NCBI RefSeq assembly: GCF_000766945.1
Contig: NZ_KN266208.1
Span: forward strand, 346,604-410,603
Origin: Cellvibrio mixtus subsp. mixtus J3-8
GTDB taxonomy: Bacteria; Pseudomonadota; Gammaproteobacteria; Pseudomonadales; Cellvibrionaceae
Length of the DNA stretch: 64,000 nt
Direction of reading: 5' to 3'
This document shows positions 54,864 to 63,880 of this stretch, piece by piece. Both the position numbers and the translations under genes were made by a program. Within the stretch, counting starts at the first letter, position 1; every line of letters starts with the position of its first letter. The notes beneath the pieces are model-generated. The model was not told the origin of the DNA and ran no database searches. It saw nothing but the letters and a program-made list of their open reading frames with translations.

Positions 54864-57800
54864 TCAATTGGCAGGCGAACCTTCTTTAAATAGTGAGTTA
54901 ATTTTTTCTGTACTGATGGTGCCGGTATATACCTTCAACTCATCGATGGCACCGTTGAACGGGGTATCCCAGTAATTCACGCCCAGCGCAAATTCATTGG
55001 TTTCACCCGCGACTGTCATCACGCGACGGAAATCGGCTGCTTCGAGTTGTTGTGCACCATTCACAAACAGCTTGATAGTGTTGTTGTTTTCACCATCAAC
55101 CATGATGACGATGTGTGTCCATTGGCCCGCAGGAATACGGTTGCTTAATTCTGCATTGTCATAGAACGAAGGACCGTTCGCCCATACGCGTGTTTTAGCA
55201 GTACCTGACATTGATGGAACCAGGCTTAACCAGTAATTTGCATTTGCACCACCAAAAAATGCTGTGGTGTAATCGGTAAATGCGGCTGGTTTTAACCACA
55301 GTGAAATGGTGTAGCTGTTAGTGGTGATCAGATTGTCGGGCAAGCGAATACCGGTTGTGCCATCCAGTTTTACTGCCTGGCCTTTTACACCTTCAACATA
55401 ACTCACTGCACCGCCGGTGTTATTAATAAAGTTACCAGTCACTTTACCTTCAGCAGCAACACCGTTCAGTGCCGCCAGGTTATTTTCAAAACTGTATTCT
55501 GCTGGCGCGAGTGATTTAATCGTCACCGAAAAGTTTTTCGTATCGGTAAAACCTTGATAGGTAATGTGCGCCGTCAAGGTAACCGTCTTATCACCTTCAT
55601 CGGCAGTAGGTTGGTTAACTACTGCAACACCATTGGTCGGTTTCAAATATTTTTCATCACTGGATGTCCAGCGAATACCTGATACGAATGGACCAACGCG
55701 AAGTAAATCAAAGTTTTCACGCACGGCAGACATATCACCCAACGCCAACGCGTCTTTTACAAAACCGGCGAATTGCGCAGGGTCAGTCAGGTTGTTAATT
55801 GCAGCACCGTTGATATCCAAAGTGCTTAATGCGTAGTCGTATACAATCAAATCATCAATTTGACCTACGAAGGGCGCATCCCAACCAAAATTAACACCCA
55901 GCGCATACAAGCCACCATTTTTGAAAATATCATCGCGCGGCATTGAACCAACCAGAGCACCGTTGATATACAAACTCATAGTGCTGTTGGCATAGGTAAT
56001 CGCTACATGTTCCCATTGGTTGATTGGCGCTGTTGCCGAGTGAACAACCTGATTCCAATTGCCAAGGTAATTACTCCAGATCAATGAGCCGGTAGTAAAC
56101 CAGGCATTGCCGGGAATAAAGCTATACCAGTGATCAACATCGGTCGCACCGAAAAACGCCGGTGTGTGAGTAGCCAGTGTTTCCGCTTTCATCCAGAAAG
56201 AAACGGTGTACTCACTGGATCTAATAATATTATCCGGTAACCGAACACCATTAGCGCCGTTAAAATCGTAGGCCTGGCCATTGTGATAACCGGCGGCAAA
56301 TGTTGGTGCAGTGGCATCGACATTCGCCAGGTTATTGTCAGTGGTTCTCGCTACAGCATAATTTCCCAATGAATCGTTTAATGTATTTTCAAAGCGATAA
56401 TGCGCAACCGCATTTTTAAATGCAGGGCGCGCTTTAATTTTTACATTGAACGTTTTGGTAACGGTTTGGCCACCCAATGACAGATTTGCAGTCAAAGTAA
56501 CTGTTTGGTCGCCGAGGTCAGGCGTAGGAATAAATACGTTACCTTTTGAATCGATATAATATTCATTGCTGCTTACCCAGTTAATCGCAGTGCCGCTTTT
56601 ACCAATAGTCGGCAGCGAATAACCTTCATCGGCAAGCGTCAATTCAGTTTTGATATTAAGCGCATCAGCAACAGCATTAAGTGCGGTAGCGGTATTTGCA
56701 ATTGCATCAGTACGGCTACCAAACACGCTGGAGCCATCAGTTGCCATTGCCGAGAAAACCGGAACCAAATCTTTTACGTCGTTATCCCACTGCCATTTAA
56801 TAACACCAAAATAAGTGCCTGAATCCAACACCAATTTAATTGTGTCATCACCTTGTGATAACCAGGTACCTTTCTCGCTGCCGCTCACGGTGCGATTTTC
56901 ATTCAGGGTAATGAAGCCGGATTTAATCGCGGCCTTGTTAACCGCCTTGCCTTGATTTACAAATTTGTAGTGCCCTGGAACTTGTGCAAGATCTACCAGG
57001 TTATTACCGGTGAGTGGAACATAACGCTGCGGTGATACCACCAGCCAGCCTTCTTTGTTCACAAACATTTCGTGCGTACGCACCGCGTGCGCTTCAATAT
57101 TATTCGGATACGCAGTTGCTGATGCAGGGAAGCGAGTGTGCGTTACCAGGATGTGGCGTTTTGTCGCTTCATCGTAAAACGCAGAATTATGGCCCGGTGA
57201 TTGATAACCCCAGGATGGACCTACATCCCCCAATGCTTTGGTAAATTCAAAACCGCCTAATAATTTGCCACCAATCTCAAGGCCGCCAGCGTTGGCAATG
57301 TCGTTGCCAGCCGGATCAAGGTAAGGGCCTTTTGGTGTTTTGGAGCGTGCAATACGAATGTTGTAACCGTCATTCGCCGCAAAACCGGCAACAGAATAGA
57401 ACAAGTAATAGTAATCAGCGACCGGGCTATAGATAACAAATGCGCCTTCAATTGCGCGGAAGTCGCCGCCTAGCAAACGCTTGCCATAACCTTGGCCGGC
57501 TTTTGGCTTGCCTGTGGTTTTGTCCATTTCCAGAACAAAAATACCGCCAGAATAAGAACCGTAAACCAGCCACAAATTACCATCCTTATCATTAAACGCC
57601 GCAGGGTCGATCGCATTTGGATCAACCGCGCCATTCCAGGTCGTTTGGCCGTTGTCTAACGGGAAAGAGATAAACTCACTTGCATTGCGATAGCCGCTGC
57701 GCAAGAACACACCTTTATTAACGTACGGGCCTTCAATTGAATCTGCCTCAGCCAGACCGAGATATGAACGGTTCCAGCAACCACCACCAACGCCCTGCGC

Positions 57801-58274
57801 GTCCTGAGCCTCAGTTTGTGCGCAATGGTTGTAATAGAACCAGTATTTGCCGCTCGCCGATTTAATAACATCAGCAGCCCAGTTGCCTTCGTAGCCATCG
57901 GTCCAGGTAATACCGTCAGCAATCTGGGTGGAGTAAGTGTTAAATAATTTGCTTTCATCGACTTTGTCGTTCGCGGAAAGCACAGAAATATATTCCCAGT
58001 TCACTAAATCAGTCGACTTGGCTGCAGCAAGGTGTGAACCGAAAATGTAATAGGAGCTACCATCTTTCACGACCGATGGATCGTGCACACCGATATCCAG
58101 CCAATTAATGGAGCCGTCGGCCGCGCGCGGAACAGTGTTTGATAAGGTTGGTTTACTGTAGACAGGCTGCTCGGACGCAGGAGTCGTTGAATAGGATTTG
58201 TCATTGCCACCGCCACCGCAGCCGCCCAATAGCAGCAGGCCGCCCATGACAAGCGCCAGGCTTGTAAGCTTCAT
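54864..58274 (-). CDS. Multidomain GH43 arabinanase lipoprotein with Ig-like and two LamG domains
   Basis: A 1136-residue lipoprotein (lipobox LLGGC, Cys19). The N-terminal GH43 domain (about 55-430) has Asp65 in VHDPSVV, Asp223 in NAIDPAAF and Glu276 in AIEGAFVIY, and resembles endo-arabinanases; a small beta domain follows (about 440-530). Then come two pairs of an Ig-like domain (INWVSSNEYYIDSKGNVF; IRWTSSDEKYLKPTNG) and a LamG/concanavalin-type domain (AHYRFENTLNDSLGN, about 620-840; AEYSFENNLAALNG, about 925-1136). LamG modules bind sugars or protein and here likely hold the enzyme on arabinan. The ATG at 58274, with GAAGG before it, is chosen over a GTG three codons earlier. First gene before receptor 2. 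Confidence 0.87.
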   Translation of the reverse strand: MKLTSLALVMGGLLLLGGCGGGGNDKSYSTTPASEQPVYSKPTLSNTVPRAADGSINWLDIGVHDPSVVKDGSSYYIFGSHLAAAKSTDLVNWEYISVLSANDKVDESKLFNTYSTQIADGITWTDGYEGNWAADVIKSASGKYWFYYNHCAQTEAQDAQGVGGGCWNRSYLGLAEADSIEGPYVNKGVFLRSGYRNASEFISFPLDNGQTTWNGAVDPNAIDPAAFNDKDGNLWLVYGSYSGGIFVLEMDKTTGKPKAGQGYGKRLLGGDFRAIEGAFVIYSPVADYYYLFYSVAGFAANDGYNIRIARSKTPKGPYLDPAGNDIANAGGLEIGGKLLGGFEFTKALGDVGPSWGYQSPGHNSAFYDEATKRHILVTHTRFPASATAYPNNIEAHAVRTHEMFVNKEGWLVVSPQRYVPLTGNNLVDLAQVPGHYKFVNQGKAVNKAAIKSGFITLNENRTVSGSEKGTWLSQGDDTIKLVLDSGTYFGVIKWQWDNDVKDLVPVFSAMATDGSSVFGSRTDAIANTATALNAVADALNIKTELTLADEGYSLPTIGKSGTAINWVSSNEYYIDSKGNVFIPTPDLGDQTVTLTANLSLGGQTVTKTFNVKIKARPAFKNAVAHYRFENTLNDSLGNYAVARTTDNNLANVDATAPTFAAGYHNGQAYDFNGANGVRLPDNIIRSSEYTVSFWMKAETLATHTPAFFGATDVDHWYSFIPGNAWFTTGSLIWSNYLGNWNQVVHSATAPINQWEHVAITYANSTMSLYINGALVGSMPRDDIFKNGGLYALGVNFGWDAPFVGQIDDLIVYDYALSTLDINGAAINNLTDPAQFAGFVKDALALGDMSAVRENFDLLRVGPFVSGIRWTSSDEKYLKPTNGVAVVNQPTADEGDKTVTLTAHITYQGFTDTKNFSVTIKSLAPAEYSFENNLAALNGVAAEGKVTGNFINNTGGAVSYVEGVKGQAVKLDGTTGIRLPDNLITTNSYTISLWLKPAAFTDYTTAFFGGANANYWLSLVPSMSGTAKTRVWANGPSFYDNAELSNRIPAGQWTHIVIMVDGENNNTIKLFVNGAQQLEAADFRRVMTVAGETNEFALGVNYWDTPFNGAIDELKVYTGTISTEKINSLFKEGSPAN

Positions 58275-58619
58275 ATAGTTCACCTTCTCTCGTGTAGTTA
58301 TTAGTTATTAGCCCCCGCACCATTCGTCCATGAATACTGTCATTACCGGGCTATGCCGGCGCGACTCCGGGGTTTTAATACTGCTTTAATCATTATGTAT
58401 TACAATATTACTATCATTGATATTGTCACATAATATACCCGGAGTAAAGTCACCAGGAGGGGATGATTCATTACCAGTAGAATTATTTTTAAATACGGTA
58501 AATTTTTTATTCAGTAAGACAATAACAAGCTGATCAAATAATATCTTCAGTTATAACACTGCATCGCCGGTAGCATCCCATCAGGACAGGGAGGCTTTAA
58601 CCCATCAGTTAATATCCAT
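58275..58619. other. Upstream region of the GH43-LamG gene
   Basis: AT-rich promoter region with no gene. ATGTATTACAATATTAC (58395-58411) resembles, in complement, the TGTAATA element of 43545 and 51817. The strand pattern GTCACATAATATACCC follows. I cannot place a promoter with confidence. Confidence 0.4.
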
Positions 58620-58645
58620 AAAAAAACCCGCCGTAGCGGGTTTTT
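58620..58645. terminator. Terminator of the small periplasmic protein gene
   Basis: ACCCGC and GCGGGT around CGTA, with A6 before (T6 on the - strand) and T5 after. It lies 32 bases downstream of the stop of the gene at 58677. Confidence 0.85.
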
Positions 58646-58676
58646 GGATTGCTTTACACCAGGCGGTAGCGACTAA

Positions 58677-58973
58677 TTAACCCGCAGAACGCGCCTTATA
58701 TGCACGCACTACCACGTTAAAATCCTCCGCAAATTTTTGCAGGGCATCCAACTCTTTCTTTTCATCAGCGCGCGACAAACCAGCGCAACCCACATAATCC
58801 TGCACTGCTTTTACATAAGCCTTAACATCATTATTTGCTTTTACCATCTGGGCGGTAACGACAGTTGCTGCATCGGGAATCTCAGGTTGGGCAGCAGGCT
58901 TTTCACAAGCCACAGCCATGGTAGATACCAAAGAAGACACAGTCACAGTTAACGCAAAAACAAACGGCTTCAT
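58677..58973 (-). CDS. Small periplasmic protein, unknown
   Basis: A 98-residue protein with a signal peptide (cleavage near AVA or at ACE; a lipoprotein is conceivable through AVAC at Cys23, but the hydrophobic core is short). The mature part is helical (VKANNDVKAYVKAVQDYVGC, then DEKKELDALQKFAEDFN). No family recognised. It follows the chemoreceptor gene by 55 bases and could be cotranscribed; a periplasmic partner of the receptor is possible but unproven. Confidence 0.6.
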   Translation of the reverse strand: MKPFVFALTVTVSSLVSTMAVACEKPAAQPEIPDAATVVTAQMVKANNDVKAYVKAVQDYVGCAGLSRADEKKELDALQKFAEDFNVVVRAYKARSAG

Positions 58974-59028
58974 AGATTTTCCTCTTCAATGAACGGCAAT
59001 AAACAAACTTGAATTAAACAAAAATAAT

Positions 59029-60567
59029 TTATACGCGGAAGCGCCCTACCAGCTCAGCCATACGCGCAGCAACATCAGCAAGGTTATCGGTGCTACCGGT
59101 AATGCGACTTGAACTATTCGCTGTGTGGCTTGCCACCGATGAAATACGGTCGATGTTAATTTCAATCTGGCGAGTCGCTGCACTTTGTTGTTCGGAAGCC
59201 GCTGCAATCTGGTTGGTCCTATCGCGAATCACACTGACAATCTCAGTGATATGCTCCAGTGCACTACTCGCATCACTCGCTTGCACAACTGCAGTATTCG
59301 CTTGATTAGTACCCGCAGTCATCATCTCTACCGCTTGCTGCGCACCCGATTGCAAACGCTCAATCATTTCGCGAATTTCAGTAGTAGAACTTTGCGTCTT
59401 CGATGCCAGCGTGCGCACCTCATCCGCAACTACCGCAAAACCCCGCCCCTGCTCACCCGCACGCGCTGCTTCAATCGCTGCGTTAAGTGCAAGTAAATTG
59501 GTTTGATCAGCAATGCCGCGAATGACATCCAGCACCGAGCCAATACTGACGGTTTCATTGCGCAAACGGTCAATCACATCAGCGGCGGTTTTAATATCGG
59601 TCGACAGCTCGGTAATTTGCCCCATGGTATTCACCACCAGGGTTTTACCAGCAGAAGCAGCACCATCGGCTTGCAAGGATTTATCGGCAGTATCAGAAAC
59701 ACTGACTGTTACATCCTGCACAACACTCGCCATTTCTTTTACCGCACCAACGATGTGCTGGATTTCTGTTTGTTGCGTGCGAATTTCATTTTCATTGTCG
59801 CGCGACAATTGCGACAACGTGGAAGCACTGCTGCTAACTTCGCGCGCGGTGTGCGCCACATTGGCAATAATCGATTGCAGTCGTTCAACAAATTGATTGA
59901 AGCGGCGCGACAGTTCAGTCACTTCATCATTGCCAGCTTCCGGCAAACGGCGAGTCAAATCGCCTTCGCCCTGGGCAATGTCGCGCAATGCAATTACCAC
60001 TTCATTTACCGGCCGCACAATGCTCAACTGCACCGCATAAGCCAGTGACGCAGCCACTAAACTAATAACCACAATCAGCAGCAGCGCATTCATCGCTGCA
60101 GCGCCAACAATTTCATCAATCTCACTCATATCCACGCGCACACTGATAACGCCGATACGTGCGCCTTCAGATTTTATTTCTTCGGTAATTGTCAAAAAAC
60201 GCCCTTTGGCTTCAATACCAACCGCGCGTGGGTTTCCTGAAAATTCAGCAGGTGCAGCTTTGGCAGCAGAATTTTTTTCGTACCAGGCAAAAGGTTTATT
60301 GCCGTTATACACAACCGCAACCAACACACGCGGGCTAACCCGCAAACCGGCAAGCGATGCACTCACGGTTGCCGAATCATCAAAGGTCATTGCACCGACG
60401 CTGGCTTCACCCAATACCTGGGCAAGCGTGCGAATATCTTCAACAATTGCTGTTTCAGTTCTATCGATACCCGCGCGTACAGTAACGAGGGTAGTTACAA
60501 CAACAGCCGCAATACAGGTCAGGGTAACGCTCAGCAAAATCTTCCATTTCAGCGATAAATTTTTCAC
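59029..60567 (-). CDS. Methyl-accepting chemotaxis protein with CHASE8-like sensor
   Basis: A 512-residue transmembrane chemoreceptor: TM1 (residues about 10-30), periplasmic sensor resembling CHASE8 ([22 protein letters not shown], then [19 protein letters not shown]), TM2 (about 158-182), HAMP ([26 protein letters not shown]) and cytoplasmic signalling domain with the hallmark [20 protein letters not shown] and [13 protein letters not shown]. It controls CheA and so flagellar behaviour. I prefer the GTG at 60567, which has GAGG five bases before it; a GTG at 60573 overlaps that site. A perfect CRP-type site lies 44 bases upstream, linking expression to carbon supply. Ligand unknown. Confidence 0.92.
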   Translation of the reverse strand: MKNLSLKWKILLSVTLTCIAAVVVTTLVTVRAGIDRTETAIVEDIRTLAQVLGEASVGAMTFDDSATVSASLAGLRVSPRVLVAVVYNGNKPFAWYEKNSAAKAAPAEFSGNPRAVGIEAKGRFLTITEEIKSEGARIGVISVRVDMSEIDEIVGAAAMNALLLIVVISLVAASLAYAVQLSIVRPVNEVVIALRDIAQGEGDLTRRLPEAGNDEVTELSRRFNQFVERLQSIIANVAHTAREVSSSASTLSQLSRDNENEIRTQQTEIQHIVGAVKEMASVVQDVTVSVSDTADKSLQADGAASAGKTLVVNTMGQITELSTDIKTAADVIDRLRNETVSIGSVLDVIRGIADQTNLLALNAAIEAARAGEQGRGFAVVADEVRTLASKTQSSTTEIREMIERLQSGAQQAVEMMTAGTNQANTAVVQASDASSALEHITEIVSVIRDRTNQIAAASEQQSAATRQIEINIDRISSVASHTANSSSRITGSTDNLADVAARMAELVGRFRV

Positions 60568-60610
60568 TCGCACCTCAAATACATGAACAAAGATTTAACA
60601 AAAACGCATA

Positions 60611-60626
60611 TGTGACACTGATCACA
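60611..60626. promoter_or_regulatory. CRP/Vfr-type binding site before the chemoreceptor gene
   Basis: TGTGACACTGATCACA fits TGTGA-N6-TCACA without mismatch, flanked by A/T, 44 bases upstream of the start codon of the chemoreceptor. Confidence 0.7.
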
Positions 60627-61213
60627 ATTTGCGCGTAAGGCTATCAGACATTTTTTTTATTGCATTATTTTTTATACCAATTCATAGAATATTAATGCCG
60701 GATTTTTTAATTTTTTTTCATTGCAGTTATATAAAGCCAGAAAAAGATAGACTTATTGACGAATGAAAAAACAGGAAGCGAAAAACCTTGCAGACCGACA
60801 AAATTCCGCCGCACACAAAGCAGGCATCCTTGATAGGAAACTAACGTCCGCTAAAAAACACATTTACCCTCAGGTAAAACTCATCCACCCAATAACAAAT
60901 GAGCCGATGGAAAAAGCGGCTGGCAATCGCCAGAATGAAAGGAAACGCGGGTTGATTTCATGTGAAGCTCTCTCACTGCGGTAATTTTTCTAGTTGTTGT
61001 GACTGTTAAAAGCGATTGGGATTAACGATGCTATCAACGCACAATTATTTTTAATGGTTGTAATTTATAGGTTTAGCAGATACCGCAGTTTTTTCCTGAT
61101 TTTTTTTACTAACAAAAATTTACATAAGCTCTCAATAAAATAAATAATGCCCCGCTTACGGATGAAATGGTCGGCGATAGCAGCACGCATTAAATTTATA
61201 AGAAATATCCAAT
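60627..61213. other. Gap between chemoreceptor and GH43 gene
   Basis: Nearly 600 bases, AT-rich. One + strand frame (60763-60984, 73 codons) is rich in Lys/Arg/Gln, has no good ribosome site and no known relative, and I do not count it as a gene. Nothing else is seen. Confidence 0.4.
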
Positions 61214-61246
61214 AAAAAAAGCCCGCTGTTTCCAGCAGGCTTTTTG
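61214..61246 (-). terminator. Terminator downstream of the leaderless GH43 gene
   Basis: GCCCGCTG and CAGCAGGC pair (one mismatch) around TTTC, with A7 before (T-run on the - strand) and T5 after; 17 bases from the stop at 61263. Confidence 0.87.
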
Positions 61247-61262
61247 TTCAATCGAGAAATAG

Positions 61263-62231
61263 TTAATCAATCATCGAAGGCTTGCCAAATACCGGCATTC
61301 CCTTATTGTCCCAACGTAGTGGTTTAACAAAGGTATGGCGATCCGGGTTCCACAGCGGATCACCTTCAATTTCGGTATAGGTGCGCGCATGGTAAACCAG
61401 CATCACAGTATCGCCGTCTTCGGCGTGGGTAAAACTGTTGTGGCCCGGGCCGAAAATTTTATTGGGAATATCAGAACAGAGCACGGGTTCTCTGGATTTG
61501 GTCCAGCTGGCAGGATTTAACAAATCTGCATTTTCATCAACCCACAACAATCCCATCGCATAGTTTTCATCGGTGGCACTGGCAGAATAGCTAAGGAAAA
61601 TTTTGCCGTTGCGCTTAACAATGGATGGCCCTTCGTTAACCCAAAAACCGCGAATTTCCCAGTCAAATTCCGGCTTGGTGAGCATCACCGGTTCGCTCGC
61701 CAATTGCCATGGGGTTTTCATCGGCGCGATATAAATATTGGAGTTGCCCTGAATATTTACATCTTTTTGTGCCCACACATAGTAGAGAACGCCATTGTGG
61801 GTAAAGGTTGTGGCATCAAGACAGAAAGTATCAATCCCGGAATCTACCTGGCCCATAAATTCCCACTCGCCGTCCAGGGGATTCGAATTTTTATTGCGAA
61901 TTGCATACATACGATGCTGGAACAAGTTAAATTTAATGTCGCGGCTTGGCGCTGCAGCAAAATAAACGTACCAGGCATATTCACCGGATTGCGGATCTTT
62001 GTTGAAATGAATTTCCGGCGCCCACACCAATTCACTGTAGGGGCCAGTATCCGGTTTGTGCCATGCATCTACGGTTGGTGCATTTGCTAATTCAGCAATT
62101 GTTTTTGCACGGCGCAATTCAATGCGGTCATATTTTGGTACAGATGCAGTGAAGTAGTAATAACCATCGGTGTGTTTGTACACGAATGGATCTGCACGCT
62201 GTGGGATTAAGGGTTTTAATAATTTGCTCAC
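61263..62231 (-). CDS. Leaderless GH43 enzyme (intracellular arabinofuranosidase type)
   Basis: A 322-residue GH43 propeller with the three catalytic acids Asp14 (RADPFVY), Asp139 (LDATTF) and Glu200 (VNEGPSIV). It is the paralogue of the lipoprotein at 42401-43462 but has no signal peptide, so it should act in the cytoplasm on arabino-oligomers imported by the symporter next to it. The GTG at 62231 is preferred: GGAG lies seven bases upstream and the protein then begins just before the domain. A longer frame from 62297 exists only because it runs into an inverted repeat in the intergenic region. Confidence 0.86.
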   Translation of the reverse strand: MSKLLKPLIPQRADPFVYKHTDGYYYFTASVPKYDRIELRRAKTIAELANAPTVDAWHKPDTGPYSELVWAPEIHFNKDPQSGEYAWYVYFAAAPSRDIKFNLFQHRMYAIRNKNSNPLDGEWEFMGQVDSGIDTFCLDATTFTHNGVLYYVWAQKDVNIQGNSNIYIAPMKTPWQLASEPVMLTKPEFDWEIRGFWVNEGPSIVKRNGKIFLSYSASATDENYAMGLLWVDENADLLNPASWTKSREPVLCSDIPNKIFGPGHNSFTHAEDGDTVMLVYHARTYTEIEGDPLWNPDRHTFVKPLRWDNKGMPVFGKPSMID

Positions 62232-62257
62232 TTTTTTCTCCAATTTTTTTAAATCTG

Positions 62258-62413
62258 CGTAGGTTGCTGGTGAGCCTGCGAACCGCAACATGACCATTTA
62301 ACCGTACAACCCAAAACCCGATTAAATAAATATTCGAGCTTACGGCAGTAGCTTCAGGATGGTCATGTTGCGGTTCGTTCCTCAGGCTACGCGCCCCGCC
62401 ACAACCTACGTCC
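62258..62413. repeat. Imperfect long inverted repeat between symporter and GH43 genes
   Basis: Left arm 62258-62298 and right arm 62357-62413 match in opposite orientation. The best part is 19 bases without mismatch (CGAACCGCAACATGACCAT at 62279-62297 against its complement at 62358-62376), then AGCCTG and GTAGGTTG blocks with short gaps. The 58-base centre is AT-rich. It fills most of the 185-base gap and could fold in the mRNA, or be a REP/MITE-like unit. Confidence 0.7.
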
Positions 62414-62416
62414 AAA

Positions 62417-63784
62417 TCAATGCTCTGCAATATAACCTTTCGCACGCATTTCATTTTTAAGGCCGGCGTAATAGTTGTCGTTAATGCGATACCAAAACAT
62501 CAACGCGCCCATTAACGCATGGAAGAATCCCGGAATAATTGACAGCATCAAGGCTATTCCCATTAATGAAAAATCTGATTGCGCCTGATTGGGAACGTAT
62601 TGGAAATAAGTTAACAACCAGCCCACCATCAAACCGGCAATACCCATTCCCGCTTTCTGGCCAACGGAAATACCACCGTAGGCAAAGCCGGATACCCGCT
62701 TGCCATTTTTTACCTGGCCATAATCAATCGTTTCAGAAATAATTGACCAGAAAACCGGTGCATGCAGATCAACAACAAACGACAGCAGGAAATACAATAC
62801 AAAGGCGAGCGCCACATCTTCGCGGCCAACAAATAAATAAATTGCCACACTCAGCACCGCAACCAGCAATTGTGTGTAGCGGAATAAATTAATTTTGCAG
62901 TAAACCTTGGTGATCCAGGTCGATGCCACCATGGCCAGAATAGCGGCCGCAACACCGGTGGATAAAAACGCCGAGACCAATGCCTCATCGCCACCCAGAT
63001 AATATTTCGCGTAATAAATTGCCACTGAACCACGAATGACGTACCCGATAGTACCGGTCACGCAAACAGCAACCAGAATTAACCACTGGTCATTTTTTAA
63101 TAATTGCAGGAATTGGCTCAATAGCGGTTGGTGTTCAACAACATGTTCAACCCGTTCAGTGGTTTTGAAATAACAGAATAAAAACATCACGGCACCGACC
63201 GCCGACATAATTGCCATGGCAATTTGATAACCCAAGGCTTTGTCTTCCCACATGCCTGCAACAACCGGCACCACAATCGCTACCATAAAGGCACCGATTT
63301 TTGCCAGGAATAAACGATAACCATTGGCCGAGAGTTTTTCTTTGGGATCACTGGTCAATGCACTGGGCAAGGAAATATAAGGAATACCGACACCAGAGGT
63401 AATCAAGGTCATCATGATGTAAGTGGAATAAGCCCAGATTAATTTTGCGTCGTAGTCCCAATCGGGCGTAGTGAATACAAAAAATACACTGACCGCATAA
63501 GGAATGGCTAACCACAACAACCATGGGCGGTAGCGGCCCTGTAAAAATGTAAAACGATCGGTAATTTGCCCCATCACCAAATCGGAAATAGCGCCAACAA
63601 CTTTCACGGTAAAAAACAGAATACCCATATCAATGGGCGACAGGCCGAAAATATCCGTGTAGTAAAAAGTAATGATCAGCATCATGGATGAGATCACTAC
63701 GTTCAACGCCATGTCACCGGCGCCAAACCCTATTTTTTCGGTAACCGATAATTTATCGGGTGCGTGCTTGTCTAGCGCTTGCAT
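62417..63784 (-). CDS. GPH-family sugar:cation symporter
   Basis: A 455-residue, twelve-helix inner-membrane transporter of the glycoside-pentoside-hexuronide:cation symporter family (MelB/XylP-like). Seen: KIGFGAGDMALNVVISSMM at the start with the Asp typical of helix I, DLVMGQITDRFTFLQGRYRPWLLW (the loop 2-3 signature) and SVGQKAGMGIAGLMVGWLL. It likely brings arabinose or short arabino-oligosaccharides into the cytoplasm, where the GH43 encoded 185 bases downstream would cut them. GAGGTC precedes the ATG at some distance. CTATCGTTAAAATCAG lies 37 bases upstream, like a site before receptor 1. Confidence 0.9.
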   Translation of the reverse strand: MQALDKHAPDKLSVTEKIGFGAGDMALNVVISSMMLIITFYYTDIFGLSPIDMGILFFTVKVVGAISDLVMGQITDRFTFLQGRYRPWLLWLAIPYAVSVFFVFTTPDWDYDAKLIWAYSTYIMMTLITSGVGIPYISLPSALTSDPKEKLSANGYRLFLAKIGAFMVAIVVPVVAGMWEDKALGYQIAMAIMSAVGAVMFLFCYFKTTERVEHVVEHQPLLSQFLQLLKNDQWLILVAVCVTGTIGYVIRGSVAIYYAKYYLGGDEALVSAFLSTGVAAAILAMVASTWITKVYCKINLFRYTQLLVAVLSVAIYLFVGREDVALAFVLYFLLSFVVDLHAPVFWSIISETIDYGQVKNGKRVSGFAYGGISVGQKAGMGIAGLMVGWLLTYFQYVPNQAQSDFSLMGIALMLSIIPGFFHALMGALMFWYRINDNYYAGLKNEMRAKGYIAEH

Positions 63785-63820
63785 TTATTATTTTGACCTC
63801 AGTGGTTGTGACTGAAAACC

Positions 63821-63836
63821 CTATCGTTAAAATCAG
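63821..63836. promoter_or_regulatory. Candidate operator before the symporter gene
   Basis: CTATCGTTAAAATCAG agrees in 13 of 16 places with CTATCGTTATTATCTG at 51243-51258 before receptor 1; both are 37-48 bases from their start codons on the same strand. Confidence 0.45.
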
Positions 63837-63840
63837 GGAT

Positions 63841-63880
63841 TAAAAAAAAAGCGGCATCACTTTAATAGTAATTGCCGCTT
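63841..63880 (-). terminator. Terminator-like hairpin at the right end
   Basis: AAGCGGCA (63849-63856) and TGCCGCTT (63873-63880) pair around 16 bases; A-run on the left gives T-run on the - strand. It probably ends a - strand gene whose body lies beyond 64000 (no ORF supports it inside the window). Confidence 0.65.

Noticed and set aside
60763-60984. 73-codon frame with many Lys, Arg and Gln
   Set aside because: No ribosome site, no family, AT-rich gap; the composition is what a random frame would give.
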